A DNA stretch of 64,000 bases from Plut-88900 sp963668115. GTDB taxonomy: Bacteria > Chloroflexota > Dehalococcoidia > Plut-88900. Shown here piece after piece: positions 1-8,356 of the stretch. A model generated the notes under the pieces. That model did no database searches. It saw only the letters and a list, made by a program, of their open reading frames with translations, and was not told the DNA's origin. Location of the stretch: NCBI GenBank assembly GCA_963668115.1, contig OY764147.1:1984001-2048000 (forward strand), in the 5' to 3' direction. Each line of letters opens with the position of its first letter. The first letter of the stretch is position 1. Made by a program: the position numbers and the translations under genes.

Positions 1-1
1 C

Positions 2-55
2 CCCTGGCGTGTAATAAGCGCTTTCTTTGATGGCAGAATGAGAAATAGATTATGA
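2..55 (+). CDS. C-terminal end of a DUF4258-like protein (partial)
   Basis: Reading frame 2 is open from the window edge and gives PWRVISAFFDGRMRNRL before a TGA at 53-55. The stop overlaps the ATG of the next gene (ATGA), as in translationally coupled pairs. DUF4258 genes commonly sit directly upstream of DUF2283 genes, and the tail (R-V-I/V-x-A/V-FF-D-x-RMR) fits that family. Only 17 residues are visible, so the family is inferred mostly from context. Confidence 0.45.
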   Translation, partial: PWRVISAFFDGRMRNRL

Positions 56-252
56 AGCTATACGTCGATAAGGAAGCCGACGCCCTATACCTGCGTCTGG
101 ACGATTCTCCGATATTGGAATCCGAAGAAGTCTCCGCAGGTGTTGTTCTCGACTACAACGAGGCGAGGGATGTAGTGGGTGTCGAGATGCTAAACCTCTC
201 AAAGCGTTCATCAAGGCTCAACCTCTCCGCCCTTCAGTTCGAGACCGTCTAG
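52..252 (+). CDS. DUF2283 family protein
   Basis: This 66-residue protein shows the DUF2283 pattern: M-K-x-x-Y-D-K-E-A-D-A-L-Y-L-R-L near the N-terminus, a central stretch on the pattern VxLDYNExxxVVGVEML, and a short helical tail. The length is normal for the family. Its ATG overlaps the stop of the upstream partial gene, so the two are probably translated together. DUF2283/DUF4258 pairs resemble toxin-antitoxin or small regulatory modules, but the biochemical role is not established. The family call is confident; the function is open. Confidence 0.85.
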   Translation: MKLYVDKEADALYLRLDDSPILESEEVSAGVVLDYNEARDVVGVEMLNLSKRSSRLNLSALQFETV

Positions 253-307
253 AGACTAGTCGGGCCTCCGGCCCTTCACCGTCAACCCTTACCTCGCCGC
301 TCTGCCG

Positions 308-319
308 TATAATTCATCT
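308..319 (+). promoter_or_regulatory. -10 box placed for leaderless transcription
   Basis: A perfect TATAAT (308-313) lies six bases before the ATG of the DUF362 gene, so transcription would begin at or next to the start codon. No Shine-Dalgarno sequence is visible. No convincing -35 box is seen. Confidence 0.6.
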
Positions 320-1447
320 ATGGCAACTGAAATCCAGACCACCCCCGCCCCCACCCGCGCCCCGACCACCACCAAGCCCACCGTCGCCGCCGTCTTCACC
401 TCCCCCGACACCGTCCTGGACGACTACGTCCGCCTCGCCGAGCTTGCCGGGATGGAAGACCATCTCCCCAGGGACCTCCCAACCCTCCTCAAGATAAACA
501 TCTCCTGGCAGTACTACTACCCCGCATGCTCCACCCCACCCTGGCAGATCGAGGGGACGGTGAAGGCCCTACAGGCCAACGGCTACAACGACCTCATCGC
601 CGCTCACAACGGCACCGTGGTCGTCGACGCCCGGGAAGGCGAGGTTCGCAACAAGCAGAAGGTCGTCACCGACAAGTACGACCTCCCCAACATGCACCTC
701 GAAGAGGACCCCGTTCGCTGGATCGAGTACCGGCCCAGGGCCAAAATGCTGGCCCTGGACGAAATCTTCCCCGACGGAATCCAGATCCCCGAGCCTTTCA
801 TCGGCAAGAACATAGTCCAGCTCCCGACCATGAAGACCCACGTCTTCACGAAGATGACCGGCGCCATGAAGAACGCCTTCGGGGGCTTGCTGAACAGGAA
901 AAGGCACTACACCCACTCCGTCATCCACGAGACCCTCGTCGACCTCCTCGCCATCCAGAAGGAGATCCACCCCGGCATCTTCGCCATGATGGACGGCGCC
1001 TTCGCCGGCGACGGCCCCGGGCCCCGAGCCATGCGCTGGCACGTCAAAAACCTCCTCCTCGCCAGCGGCGACCAGGTCGCCATCGACGCCGTCGCCGCCA
1101 GGCTCATGGGTTTCGACCCCATGTCCATCAAGTTCATCCGCCTCGCCCACGACGCCGGCCTCGGGTGCGGAGACCCGAGGGAAATCGAGATAGCGGGAGA
1201 GGACCTGTCGGGGGTGAACTGGGGGTTCAGTGGGTCGGAGAACACCTTTGCCAGCCGCGGCCAGAAGCTGATTTACTGGGGCCCGCTGAAGCCCCTGGAG
1301 AAGCTGCTGCTCAGGTCGCCGCTGGTGCCCTGGGCCTACCTCGCGTCGAACCTGTACCACAACGTCTTCTGGATGAACCTCGTCGGCAAGGGCAGGATCA
1401 GGAAGGCTATGAAGACGGGCTGGGGCAAGCTCTTCCTGAGCTACTGA
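320..1447 (+). CDS. DUF362 domain-containing protein
   Basis: This 375-residue protein belongs to the DUF362 family, whose members are often linked to Fe-S or redox biology but lack a defined reaction. The first 20 residues are a low-complexity Thr/Pro/Ala tail. The family's conserved stretches follow: a K-I-N pattern near residue 58, PTMKTHxFTKMTGAMKNxFG around residue 175, and the signature DGAFAGDGPGPR around residue 225. The usual C-terminal ferredoxin-like Cys clusters are not present, so this is the short form without Fe-S sites. A TATAAT six bases before the ATG suggests a leaderless mRNA. The gene ends convergently with, and overlaps by seven bases, the small gene on the minus strand. 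Confidence 0.85.
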   Translation: MATEIQTTPAPTRAPTTTKPTVAAVFTSPDTVLDDYVRLAELAGMEDHLPRDLPTLLKINISWQYYYPACSTPPWQIEGTVKALQANGYNDLIAAHNGTVVVDAREGEVRNKQKVVTDKYDLPNMHLEEDPVRWIEYRPRAKMLALDEIFPDGIQIPEPFIGKNIVQLPTMKTHVFTKMTGAMKNAFGGLLNRKRHYTHSVIHETLVDLLAIQKEIHPGIFAMMDGAFAGDGPGPRAMRWHVKNLLLASGDQVAIDAVAARLMGFDPMSIKFIRLAHDAGLGCGDPREIEIAGEDLSGVNWGFSGSENTFASRGQKLIYWGPLKPLEKLLLRSPLVPWAYLASNLYHNVFWMNLVGKGRIRKAMKTGWGKLFLSY

Positions 1448-1752
1448 GACCCGCCGCCCTCTTCCTCGTCAAAGTCCTCGTCGCTGAACACCCCGACCTC
1501 CCGACCCTGGTACACCGCGACTATGAAGTCGCCCCGCGAAGCGTCGGCGGTCATCACCAGCTCTTCGTCGATGGTGTCTATCAGCTCCTGGACGCCTTCC
1601 TGCGTGACGTTCTCCAGCACGCATAGCGTACCGTGGACTACGTTGGAGCCGAAATGCAGGTCTATCCGACCCGCCGTGCTCTCGTCGTCGATTATCGTAT
1701 AGGTCTCGGACTGGGGCGTACGGCATTCTCTTTCGAATCGGTAGGGGGCCAT
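1441..1752 (-). CDS. Hypothetical acidic protein downstream of proA
   Basis: This 103-residue acidic protein ends in a run of Asp/Glu (DEDFDEEEGGG). I recognise no family. It begins 21 bases after the proA stop on the same strand and has a GAGAGGAAA-type ribosome site before its ATG, so it is probably the second gene of a proA transcript. Its last bases overlap the end of the convergent DUF362 gene. A large overlapping minus-frame ORF at 1469-1810 was taken as its shadow. Confidence 0.6.
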   Translation of the reverse strand: MAPYRFERECRTPQSETYTIIDDESTAGRIDLHFGSNVVHGTLCVLENVTQEGVQELIDTIDEELVMTADASRGDFIVAVYQGREVGVFSDEDFDEEEGGGSQ

Positions 1753-1773
1753 TGCCGGTGTTTCCTCTCTGGT

Positions 1774-3045
1774 CTAGGGCCGGACGTGTCCGCGGCCCAG
1801 GATTATCCACTTGTAGGATGTCATTTCCCGGAGCCCCATCGGGCCCCGAGCGTGCATTTTCTGTGTGCTGATCCCCACCTCCGCCCCCAGCCCGAACTGC
1901 CCGCCGTCCGTGAACCGCGTGCTCGCGTTCACGAAAACCGCCGCGGCATCAACCTCGTCCAGGAACCTCTGCGCCGCCGAGTAGTCCTCGGTGAGGATCG
2001 CCTCCGAATGCCCCGACCCGTATGCCTCGATGTGGGCCAGGGCCTCGTCCATGTCGTCGACTACCTTCACCGAGGCGACCAGGGCCAGGAACTCCATCCC
2101 CCAGTCCGACTCCACCGCAGCCGACACACCGCCCATCCCATTTATCACGTCGAAAGCCCTCTCGTCGCACCGGATCTCGACGCCCTTCTCGCCCCAGGCG
2201 CGGGCTATCCGGGGAAGATATTCTTGGGCGACTGAGGAGTGCACGATGAGGGTGTCCAGGGCGTTGCAGGTGGAGGGGCGTTGTACCTTCGCATTGTAGG
2301 CTATGGCCACCGCGCTGTCGAGGTTGGCGGACCTGTCCACGTAGGTGTGGCAGACCCCCACCCCGCCCGCCACCACGGGCATGGAAGCGTTCGAGTCCAC
2401 GTACCGGATGAAGTCCTCGCTGCCCCGGGGCACCATCAGGTCGATTATGCCCTTCATCTCCAGCATCTCCCCGACCAGGGCCCGGTCCGTGGAGTCGACG
2501 AACTGCACCGCCTCCCCCGGGCCCCCCGCCTCGACCAGGCTGTCCCGCACGATGGATGCCAGCAGCCGGTTCGACCGGATGGCCTCCTTGCCGCCCCTCA
2601 GCAGCACCGCGTTCCCCGACTTCAGGCATAAGCAGGATATATCAATTGTCACGTTGGGCCGGCTCTCGTATATCGCCCCGATAAGCCCCAGCGGCACCCG
2701 ACGCTTCCCCACCTGCAACCCGTTGGGCAGTGTCCGCATGTCGAACGTCTCCCCGACGGGATCGGGCAGCCCGGCGATGCTCTCCACGTCCTCGGCGAGG
2801 GCCCGGATGCGGTCATGGGTGAGGAGCAGCCGGTCCAGCAGCGACTCCGAAAGTCCCGACTCGGCGCTGGAGTCATAGTCCTGCCGGTTCGCCTCGACAA
2901 TCTCGTCCTGCCGCTCCACCAACGCCCCGGCGATGTTCAGCAACGCCCGGTCCTTAACCGCACTGGAAGCCCGACCCAGCTCCCGCCCCGCCCCCCGCGC
3001 CGCCAGCGCCTGCGCCCTCAGGTCTTGTTTAACCGTGGTGGTCAT
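1774..3045 (-). CDS. proA: Glutamate-5-semialdehyde dehydrogenase (gamma-glutamyl phosphate reductase)
   Basis: ProA reduces gamma-glutamyl phosphate to glutamate-5-semialdehyde with NADPH, the second step of proline synthesis. The 423-residue protein matches the usual family length. It carries the nucleotide-binding stretch IGAIYESRPNVT, the GNAVLLRGGKEA loop, and the catalytic-cysteine segment (VQRPSTCNALDT). The C-terminal FTDGGQFGLGAEVGIST block is also typical. I chose the ATG at 3045 over the longer ORF start at 3084, because the promoter at 3056-3084 covers the upstream start and AGGTG precedes this ATG. proB lies 1.36 kb upstream on the same strand with an unrelated gene inserted between them. 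Confidence 0.95.
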   Translation of the reverse strand: MTTTVKQDLRAQALAARGAGRELGRASSAVKDRALLNIAGALVERQDEIVEANRQDYDSSAESGLSESLLDRLLLTHDRIRALAEDVESIAGLPDPVGETFDMRTLPNGLQVGKRRVPLGLIGAIYESRPNVTIDISCLCLKSGNAVLLRGGKEAIRSNRLLASIVRDSLVEAGGPGEAVQFVDSTDRALVGEMLEMKGIIDLMVPRGSEDFIRYVDSNASMPVVAGGVGVCHTYVDRSANLDSAVAIAYNAKVQRPSTCNALDTLIVHSSVAQEYLPRIARAWGEKGVEIRCDERAFDVINGMGGVSAAVESDWGMEFLALVASVKVVDDMDEALAHIEAYGSGHSEAILTEDYSAAQRFLDEVDAAAVFVNASTRFTDGGQFGLGAEVGISTQKMHARGPMGLREMTSYKWIILGRGHVRP

Positions 3046-3055
3046 AGCGACACCT

Positions 3056-3084
3056 ATTATCAGACCTCCACCTTTGAGGGGCAA
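3056..3084 (-). promoter_or_regulatory. Sigma-70-type promoter of proA
   Basis: On the minus strand TTGCCC (3084-3079) and GATAAT (3061-3056) are separated by 17 bases. Transcription would start just before the ATG at 3045. This shows that proA has its own promoter and does not depend on proB. Confidence 0.55.
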
Positions 3085-3245
3085 GAACGGTCGGGCATGC
3101 TGTCAATTAGCTCCATCGTCCGCACACTCACCGTGCACCTCCACTTACGGATTACGTTAGTTAAAATATATCAGACCGTGGGTCTAAGCACCGCCTAAGA
3201 CTACGCCGCTTACTGGCAAGAATAACACTCGAGGAAGCACGACCA

Positions 3246-4277
3246 TTGGCTAAGAACAAGCGCACGTTGCCCGCTCCAAACACTTGGGACAATTCAAATC
3301 AGCACTGGGTTTCGCAGTTTCTCTTAAAAGGCTTTGGCCTTCCAGGCAATGCAAGTCATGTATATACCTTGGATAAACGCACTCTTTCTACCACGATTCG
3401 ATCTGTAGACGACGTTGCTTCTAAAGTGAATTTGCTCACAGCCCAGGACAATAGCCGCTTAACTAGTATTGAGCGCAGCATTACCGGAGCGGTTCAACGC
3501 CTTCGTAAAGGCCACCAAATTCACCTGGCAGTAAAGGAACGACAATTACTCAACGACCTAGTACTGTCTCTAATCCTGGCTGACCCTTATTCTGGAGTGA
3601 AAAGAGAAAAGCTACGCAAGGACGTCGTTCAGAATACGGCCAACATGATTGCCGAGATTGCATTTCGCAATGGGTTGCCAGTCAGTAGGCCTCGACTACA
3701 ATCCTCAATGCACCCACTTCTACCGGAGGATGTTCTAACGCTGGCGCTGGACTCCGAAAACAGCCTGACCTCCATCGCCTTAAGCCTTATGGGTTTGAGT
3801 ATCCATAAGGCAACAAAACCCCTCGTGATTGGTGATTCTCCGGTGATGATTGCTCGAGCGCGGCGTAACAGTGTCCCAAGCCTGTTAAATTTTGGCAGCG
3901 AGATAGCATTGCCTATAGCCTATAACTGCGTCTTGGTCTACGACTGGGTTACTGAACCAAACACGGTGACTCTAGCGGATCCCCTGACCAACCAGCAAAG
4001 TCGACTAGTAGGACACTATTACTGGAGTATTTCAAGGTGCCGGTACGTGTTTAGTCGAACACGCGACGCACTTTACGAAGCTAGGATGCCATACGAGTCA
4101 TTAGTTGAGTCGACGGGCTCAGTTACTCCTTCCACAGGTTGGCATCTTATGCAGGAAATAGCCAAGAATAGTGAAATACGGCGACAGCTGCAGGATGACC
4201 AGGAACGCCTAAAGTTTGAGAGGGGGATCAATACTCTTGCGACCCGAGGTGACGCCCGACCTCTGTATGAGTATTGA
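3246..4277 (+). CDS. DUF4238 domain-containing protein
   Basis: This 343-residue protein opens with NQHWVSQFLLKGFG, the hallmark N-terminal motif of DUF4238 (H-x-V-x-Q-F-x-L-x-x-F), followed by VYTLDKRT. The role of DUF4238 is unknown; the proteins are sporadically distributed and often sit among accessory genes. The start is TTG with AGGAAG upstream. Base and codon use are clearly more AT-rich than the flanking proA and proB. The gene lies head-to-head with proA and between two genes that are usually adjacent, which suggests acquisition by transfer. Confidence 0.8.
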   Translation: MAKNKRTLPAPNTWDNSNQHWVSQFLLKGFGLPGNASHVYTLDKRTLSTTIRSVDDVASKVNLLTAQDNSRLTSIERSITGAVQRLRKGHQIHLAVKERQLLNDLVLSLILADPYSGVKREKLRKDVVQNTANMIAEIAFRNGLPVSRPRLQSSMHPLLPEDVLTLALDSENSLTSIALSLMGLSIHKATKPLVIGDSPVMIARARRNSVPSLLNFGSEIALPIAYNCVLVYDWVTEPNTVTLADPLTNQQSRLVGHYYWSISRCRYVFSRTRDALYEARMPYESLVESTGSVTPSTGWHLMQEIAKNSEIRRQLQDDQERLKFERGINTLATRGDARPLYEY

Positions 4278-4400
4278 CTATTCGTCTCTCGTCCACCTAA
4301 GGCCGGATCTTGCCCAACAACCGGCCTAGCTCACACCGGGTTTTCATAAACGGTTGAGCCGCTCGTGATAGCGCTCTATGTGTGGATATTTCGCCATAAC

Positions 4401-5543
4401 CTACAACAACACCAAATTATCCCGGTGCACCAGCTCCGCCCCGTACTCATACCCGAGAATTTCGAATATCCTACCCGACCTCTCCCCCGCAATCGCCCTC
4501 GCATCCTCCGCATCGTAGTTTGACAGGCCGCAGGCTATCCGGTTCCCGTCCCCGTCCTCCACGACCAGCACGTCGCCCCGCTCAAAGCTCCCCGACACCT
4601 CCGTCACCCCCGCAGGCAACAGGCTCTTCCCTCCCTTCACCACCGCCGACGCCGCTCCCCCGTCCACCCGCACCGACCCCCGGGAGTTCAGCCCGCTCAG
4701 CATCCACCGCTTCCGGCTCTCCATCTTCGTCGTATGGCTCGGGAAGAACGTCCCCAGCCCCTCGCCCCCGGCCAGCCTCGGGATCACGTTCTCCAGCCGC
4801 CCCTTGGCGATCACAACGTCCACCCCCGACGCCGTCGCCAGGCTCGCAGCCTGCAGCTTGGTCACCATCCCCCCGACCGCCTTGCTGCTCTTGGTGCCCG
4901 CCGCCAGCGAGGTTATGGAGTCGTCGATGGTCTCGACCTTCGGGATTAGCTCGGCCTGAGGGTCGTGCATCGGGTCCGAGGTGTACAGCCCGGCCACGTC
5001 CGAAAGTATCATCAGCAGGTCCGCATCTACGAGGTTCGCCACCATCGCTGAAAGGTTGTCGTTGTCCCCGAACCGGGCCCCCCTTATCTCCTCGACGGCG
5101 ACCACGTCGTTCTCGTTGACAATCGGCTGCACCCCGAGCTCCAGCAACGTGTTAAGGGTGTTGCGCACGTTCAGATACCCCAGCCTGTCCGACAAGTCCC
5201 CCCTCGACACCAGCGCCTGCGCCACCGTTATCCCGTGCTCCCCAAACAGCCTGTCGTAGGCCTGCATCAGCCGGCCCTGTCCCACCGACGCCAGCACCTG
5301 CTTCAGCGGCACCCCCCGATGCTCCGGCACCTGACCCAGTATCTCCCGCCCCGACGCCATCGCCCCCGATGACACCAGCACCACCTCCATCCCGTCCCGC
5401 CTGATCTCCGCTATCTGCCTCACCAGCGAGGCCATGCAGTCCAGGTCGAGGCCGCGGTCGGGCCCCGCTAGCAAGTTGCTCCCCAGCTTGACCACCACCC
5501 TCCGGTACGCGCCCGATTCTAGGTTGTTATTCGACTTAGCCAT
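4401..5543 (-). CDS. proB: Glutamate 5-kinase with PUA domain
   Basis: ProB phosphorylates glutamate at the start of proline synthesis. The N-terminal two thirds is an amino-acid kinase domain: VVVKLGSNLLAG, VSSGAMASGRE, an ENDVV segment and a GDNDxLSA block. The C-terminal ~100 residues from about residue 275 form a PUA domain, as in the long bacterial ProB type. A longer ORF begins at 5582, but an extended -10 box (TGCTATACT) lies at 5574-5566, so the ATG at 5543 (MAKSNNN) is the better start, giving 380 residues. A terminator for the upstream slipin gene precedes this promoter. Confidence 0.93.
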   Translation of the reverse strand: MAKSNNNLESGAYRRVVVKLGSNLLAGPDRGLDLDCMASLVRQIAEIRRDGMEVVLVSSGAMASGREILGQVPEHRGVPLKQVLASVGQGRLMQAYDRLFGEHGITVAQALVSRGDLSDRLGYLNVRNTLNTLLELGVQPIVNENDVVAVEEIRGARFGDNDNLSAMVANLVDADLLMILSDVAGLYTSDPMHDPQAELIPKVETIDDSITSLAAGTKSSKAVGGMVTKLQAASLATASGVDVVIAKGRLENVIPRLAGGEGLGTFFPSHTTKMESRKRWMLSGLNSRGSVRVDGGAASAVVKGGKSLLPAGVTEVSGSFERGDVLVVEDGDGNRIACGLSNYDAEDARAIAGERSGRIFEILGYEYGAELVHRDNLVLL

Positions 5544-5565
5544 TTCCTGCTTCGACAAGGAATCG

Positions 5566-5574
5566 AGTATAGCA
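5566..5574 (-). promoter_or_regulatory. Extended -10 promoter of proB
   Basis: TGCTATACT on the minus strand is an extended -10 element, about 22 bases before the ATG at 5543. The same nonamer occurs upstream of rph, the aspartic protease and the decayed terminase. Confidence 0.5.
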
Positions 5575-5583
5575 CCGGCCATT

Positions 5584-5625
5584 CAAAACAGTGGTGGGAA
5601 GGGGCAATGCTCCTTCCCACCACTG
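5584..5625 (-). terminator. Intrinsic terminator after the nfeD-slipin operon
   Basis: A perfect 14-bp inverted repeat (CAGTGGTGGGAAGG and its complement) with a 9-base loop is followed on the minus strand by TTTTG. It lies downstream of the slipin stop and repeat DNA, and upstream of the proB promoter. Confidence 0.7.
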
Positions 5626-5669
5626 GACTAATTTACAACTGTAGCTTCCACTTCAGAGCGAGAATTCGT

Positions 5670-5757
5670 CCCCTTGGGGTGGGGCATTCCGCTCGCCCTG
5701 AGCGGAGTCGAAGGGTCTCAAGAGCGGAATGGGTGGGGTGTCCCGCTCCGCTATCTC
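5670..5757. repeat. Interspersed palindromic repeat (GAGCGGAGTCGAAGG family)
   Basis: ATTCCGCTC, CCTGAGCGGAGTCGAAGGG and GAGCGGAAT form a long inverted repeat ending in GGGTGTCCC. A near-identical copy lies at about 14613-14690 and a relative at 8135-8215. A lone terminal sequence, TATACAAAGGTCTC, follows at about 5761-5774 and matches the end of the mobile element at 53662-53780. Confidence 0.7.
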
Positions 5758-5835
5758 GTTGGTATACAAAGGTCTCGTCGAGGGAAAGGAGGCAGAAAGC
5801 CACACTTACCCTACCCAGTACCCCTTGAGGTCTCC

Positions 5836-6717
5836 CTACGTTGTCCCGTTGGAGCCGTCCTCCTGCGCAGTCGCAGCCAGGTTCATGAACGGCTTCAGCA
5901 CGTTCGTGAACTCCATCGGGAAAATGAACTTGGTGGACGGGCTCGCCCCGATGTCCTTCAACGTCTCGAAGTACTGTAGGCTCATCGTCTTGGAGTCGAC
6001 CCCCTGTGCCACCCTGTAGATCTGGTCCAGCGCATTGCTGAATCCCTCGGCGTTCAGAATCGCCGCCTGTCTGTTGCCCTCGGCCTTCAAAATTTCTGCT
6101 TGTCTCAGTCCTTCGGCACTCAGGATGGCAGCCTGCTTCTGGCCCTCGGCGACGGTGATGTTCGCCTCTTTCTGGCCGTCCGCCTCGGTGACCACCGCCC
6201 GGCGTTCCCGCTCGGCGGCCATCTGCCTGTTCATGGCGTGCTGTATCTCGGCAGGCGGGTCGATCTCCCGTATCTCGACCGCCGTGACCTTCACCCCCCA
6301 CCTCCCCGTCACCTCGTCCAGCTTAACCCGCAGGATTTGGTTGATCTCCTCCCTCTTTGCCAGGACGTCGTCCAGCGGAATATCCCCGACCACCGCCCTC
6401 AGCGTTGTCGTCGCCATTCCGACAATCGCCGCCCTGAAGTCCTGCACCTCCAGCACGCTCTTCTCCGCCTCGTGGTCCAGCACCTTGTAGTAGATCAGGA
6501 AGTCGATGTCTATCGGCGCGTTGTCCTTGGTGATGTTCGTCTGTCGGGCGACGTCAATGACGTCTTCTCGGAGGTCGACCTTCTGGAAGCTGTCGACGAA
6601 CGGGATTAGCAGCCGAAGCCCCGCCCCCTTCAGCCCGAAGAACTTGCCCAGCCTGAAGGGCACCATCCTTTCGTACTGCTTCACTATGATTACCGGAAAT
6701 ATAACGGGTGTAGCCAT
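5836..6717 (-). CDS. SPFH/Band 7 domain protein (slipin)
   Basis: Slipins are membrane-anchored SPFH scaffolds, often paired with an NfeD protease that cleaves them. This 293-residue protein has a short hydrophobic N-terminus and a Band 7 domain (FRLGKFFGL, PFVDSFQKVDLRE, the DxDFLIYYKVLD stretch). An Ala/Glu-rich coiled-coil stalk built on repeats of AxGxxQAAILxAEG fills about residues 170-235. A ribosome site AAAGGAG precedes the ATG. The gene starts 18 bases after the nfeD stop, so the two form an operon closed by the terminator at 5584-5625. Confidence 0.92.
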   Translation of the reverse strand: MATPVIFPVIIVKQYERMVPFRLGKFFGLKGAGLRLLIPFVDSFQKVDLREDVIDVARQTNITKDNAPIDIDFLIYYKVLDHEAEKSVLEVQDFRAAIVGMATTTLRAVVGDIPLDDVLAKREEINQILRVKLDEVTGRWGVKVTAVEIREIDPPAEIQHAMNRQMAAERERRAVVTEADGQKEANITVAEGQKQAAILSAEGLRQAEILKAEGNRQAAILNAEGFSNALDQIYRVAQGVDSKTMSLQYFETLKDIGASPSTKFIFPMEFTNVLKPFMNLAATAQEDGSNGTT

Positions 6718-6735
6718 ATACGGCTCCTTTCTGAT

Positions 6736-8067
6736 TCACGCTTTACGGACCTTGATTATAAGTCCATCCACCCCAACCACCTCCACCTTGTCCCCCACCC
6801 CGATCTCCTCCTCCCCCGACGAAACCGCACTCCACGTCTCACTGGTAAGCTGCACAGTCCCGACTGGACTCAAGGCCGTCAAGACCTTGCCTGTCTGCCC
6901 TATCAAATTCTCTCCAACCTGGGTGTACTTCATCTTTCGCGTCCTCACCACCGCCCCGACGATAAACAGTGCGAAAAAGGCAATCAGCCCCGACAGTATC
7001 CCCACCAGCCACAAGCTTATCCTGACTACGGGCGCATCCGGAAAGTCCGGCTCCCCGACGGAGAAGAGCAGCAATGTGCCCAGCACGAACGCGACCACTC
7101 CACCTATCCCCAGGAACCCCAGCCCCGGGGCCTGGATTTCGAAGAATATCAGTATGGCGGCCAGTGCAAGAAGTACGATGCCCGCCCAGTTGAAAGGCAG
7201 CGTGCCCAGGGCCACCAACCCGATTATCATGGCGAGGCCCCCGACCACGCCTGGCACTATCAGCCCGGGGCTAAGTAGCTCCACGAACAGGCCCAACGCC
7301 CCGAAGGTCAGCAAAAGCCCGATAACGTTCGGGTCCCCGACGAACCCGAAGAACCTCTCCGCCAGGCTCATATCCACCTCACGCTCCACCAGCCCTTCCG
7401 TCTCCATCGTCACCACCCCCGACACCGTCTCCGTCTCCCGCCCGTCCAGCTGTTCCAGCAGGTCCTCCATGTCCACTGCCACGAAGTCGACTAGGTTCGC
7501 CTCCACCGCCGCCGAGGCCGTGTATGCCTCGGCCTCGGTGATGGTCTTGGTCAGGGCCTCCTTGTCCCGGCCCCGCTTCTCGGCTATGCCCTCGGCCATG
7601 GCGACGGTGATATTCGTGGCTTTCTCGGAGAGGGTGTCGGGCAAATCTTCCCCGTCCGCCGACACCGGCGGCGCCGCCCCGATGGATGTGCCTTCCGCCA
7701 TCACCGCAAAGTTCGCCGCCGCCGTCACAAACGTCCCCGCCGAAGCCGCAAAAGCGCCCGGTGGATACACGTACACCGCCACAGGCACATCGGCGCTTAG
7801 CAGATGTTCAACAATCTTTTCAGTGGACGAAAGCAGGCCTCCCGGCGTGTCCAGCTTGATGACCACCAGCGACGCCCCATCCTCCTCCGCCAGCCTGATC
7901 CCCCTGGAGAAGTACCTCTCCGCGTTGGGGTCTATGTTGCCGTCATAGGTGAGTACGTAGACCTGCTCTGTCGCGCTTTGGGCGTGGGCGGGGGTCAGCA
8001 GCAACGCCAGCCCGACAACCAACATCGCCACCGCCAGTGACAGCCTGATGCCCCTTTTCACCCCCAT
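6736..8067 (-). CDS. NfeD family membrane-bound serine protease
   Basis: This is a full-length NfeD (443 residues). It has an N-terminal signal segment, a ClpP-like protease domain (FSRGIRLAEEDGASLVVIKLDTPGG, then the nucleophile region PPGAFAASAGTF, with Ser in AASAG and a later catalytic Lys), four to five membrane segments around residues 240-370, and a C-terminal OB-fold domain (IGQTGKVLTAL to VVGVDGL). Family members cleave partner slipins near their C-terminus. A TATAAT seven bases before the ATG suggests leaderless transcription of the nfeD-slipin operon. Confidence 0.93.
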   Translation of the reverse strand: MGVKRGIRLSLAVAMLVVGLALLLTPAHAQSATEQVYVLTYDGNIDPNAERYFSRGIRLAEEDGASLVVIKLDTPGGLLSSTEKIVEHLLSADVPVAVYVYPPGAFAASAGTFVTAAANFAVMAEGTSIGAAPPVSADGEDLPDTLSEKATNITVAMAEGIAEKRGRDKEALTKTITEAEAYTASAAVEANLVDFVAVDMEDLLEQLDGRETETVSGVVTMETEGLVEREVDMSLAERFFGFVGDPNVIGLLLTFGALGLFVELLSPGLIVPGVVGGLAMIIGLVALGTLPFNWAGIVLLALAAILIFFEIQAPGLGFLGIGGVVAFVLGTLLLFSVGEPDFPDAPVVRISLWLVGILSGLIAFFALFIVGAVVRTRKMKYTQVGENLIGQTGKVLTALSPVGTVQLTSETWSAVSSGEEEIGVGDKVEVVGVDGLIIKVRKA

Positions 8068-8074
8068 GCTTCGA

Positions 8075-8080
8075 ATTATA
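8075..8080 (-). promoter_or_regulatory. -10 box of the nfeD-slipin operon
   Basis: TATAAT on the minus strand lies seven bases before the nfeD ATG at 8067. No Shine-Dalgarno sequence is visible between them, so transcripts are probably leaderless. No clear -35 is seen. Confidence 0.55.
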
Positions 8081-8109
8081 CAACCTCATCATTTCCTCCC
8101 TTCACGTTC

Positions 8110-8310
8110 CGTCATTCCCGCAAGAGCCAAATGCCGCTCGCTTCAGGGGTGGGGCAGAATCCGCTCATCCTGAGCAGGGTCGAAGGGTCGAGCGGATTCT
8201 GGGAGGTGTCCCCCTAACGGGCAGGCCATGTAAATGTCACTGCTACGAAGAGTGGAGGCGATGTGGGGCCGCTCATACTGAGCCCTGTCGAAGCATGAGC
8301 CGGGGGAGCG
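8110..8310. repeat. Cluster of interspersed palindromic repeats
   Basis: The gap between nfeD and the MMPL gene holds a partial GTCATTCCCG repeat, one copy of the ATCCGCTCATCCTGAGC-GTCGAAGGG palindrome (8150-8205), and a shorter CTCATACTGAGCCCTGTCGAAGCATGAG palindrome (8269-8297). No gene is seen. Confidence 0.65.
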
Positions 8311-8356
8311 GTCGTTGCTATAATCTCACCAGGGACGGCTTCCCGGAGGTGACACA

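Noticed and set aside
569..1360. Long opposite-strand frames under GC-rich genes
   Set aside because: These and similar frames (for example 8318-9367, 20684-21775, 37995-39155) are shadows of genes with clear families and have no family resemblance of their own.
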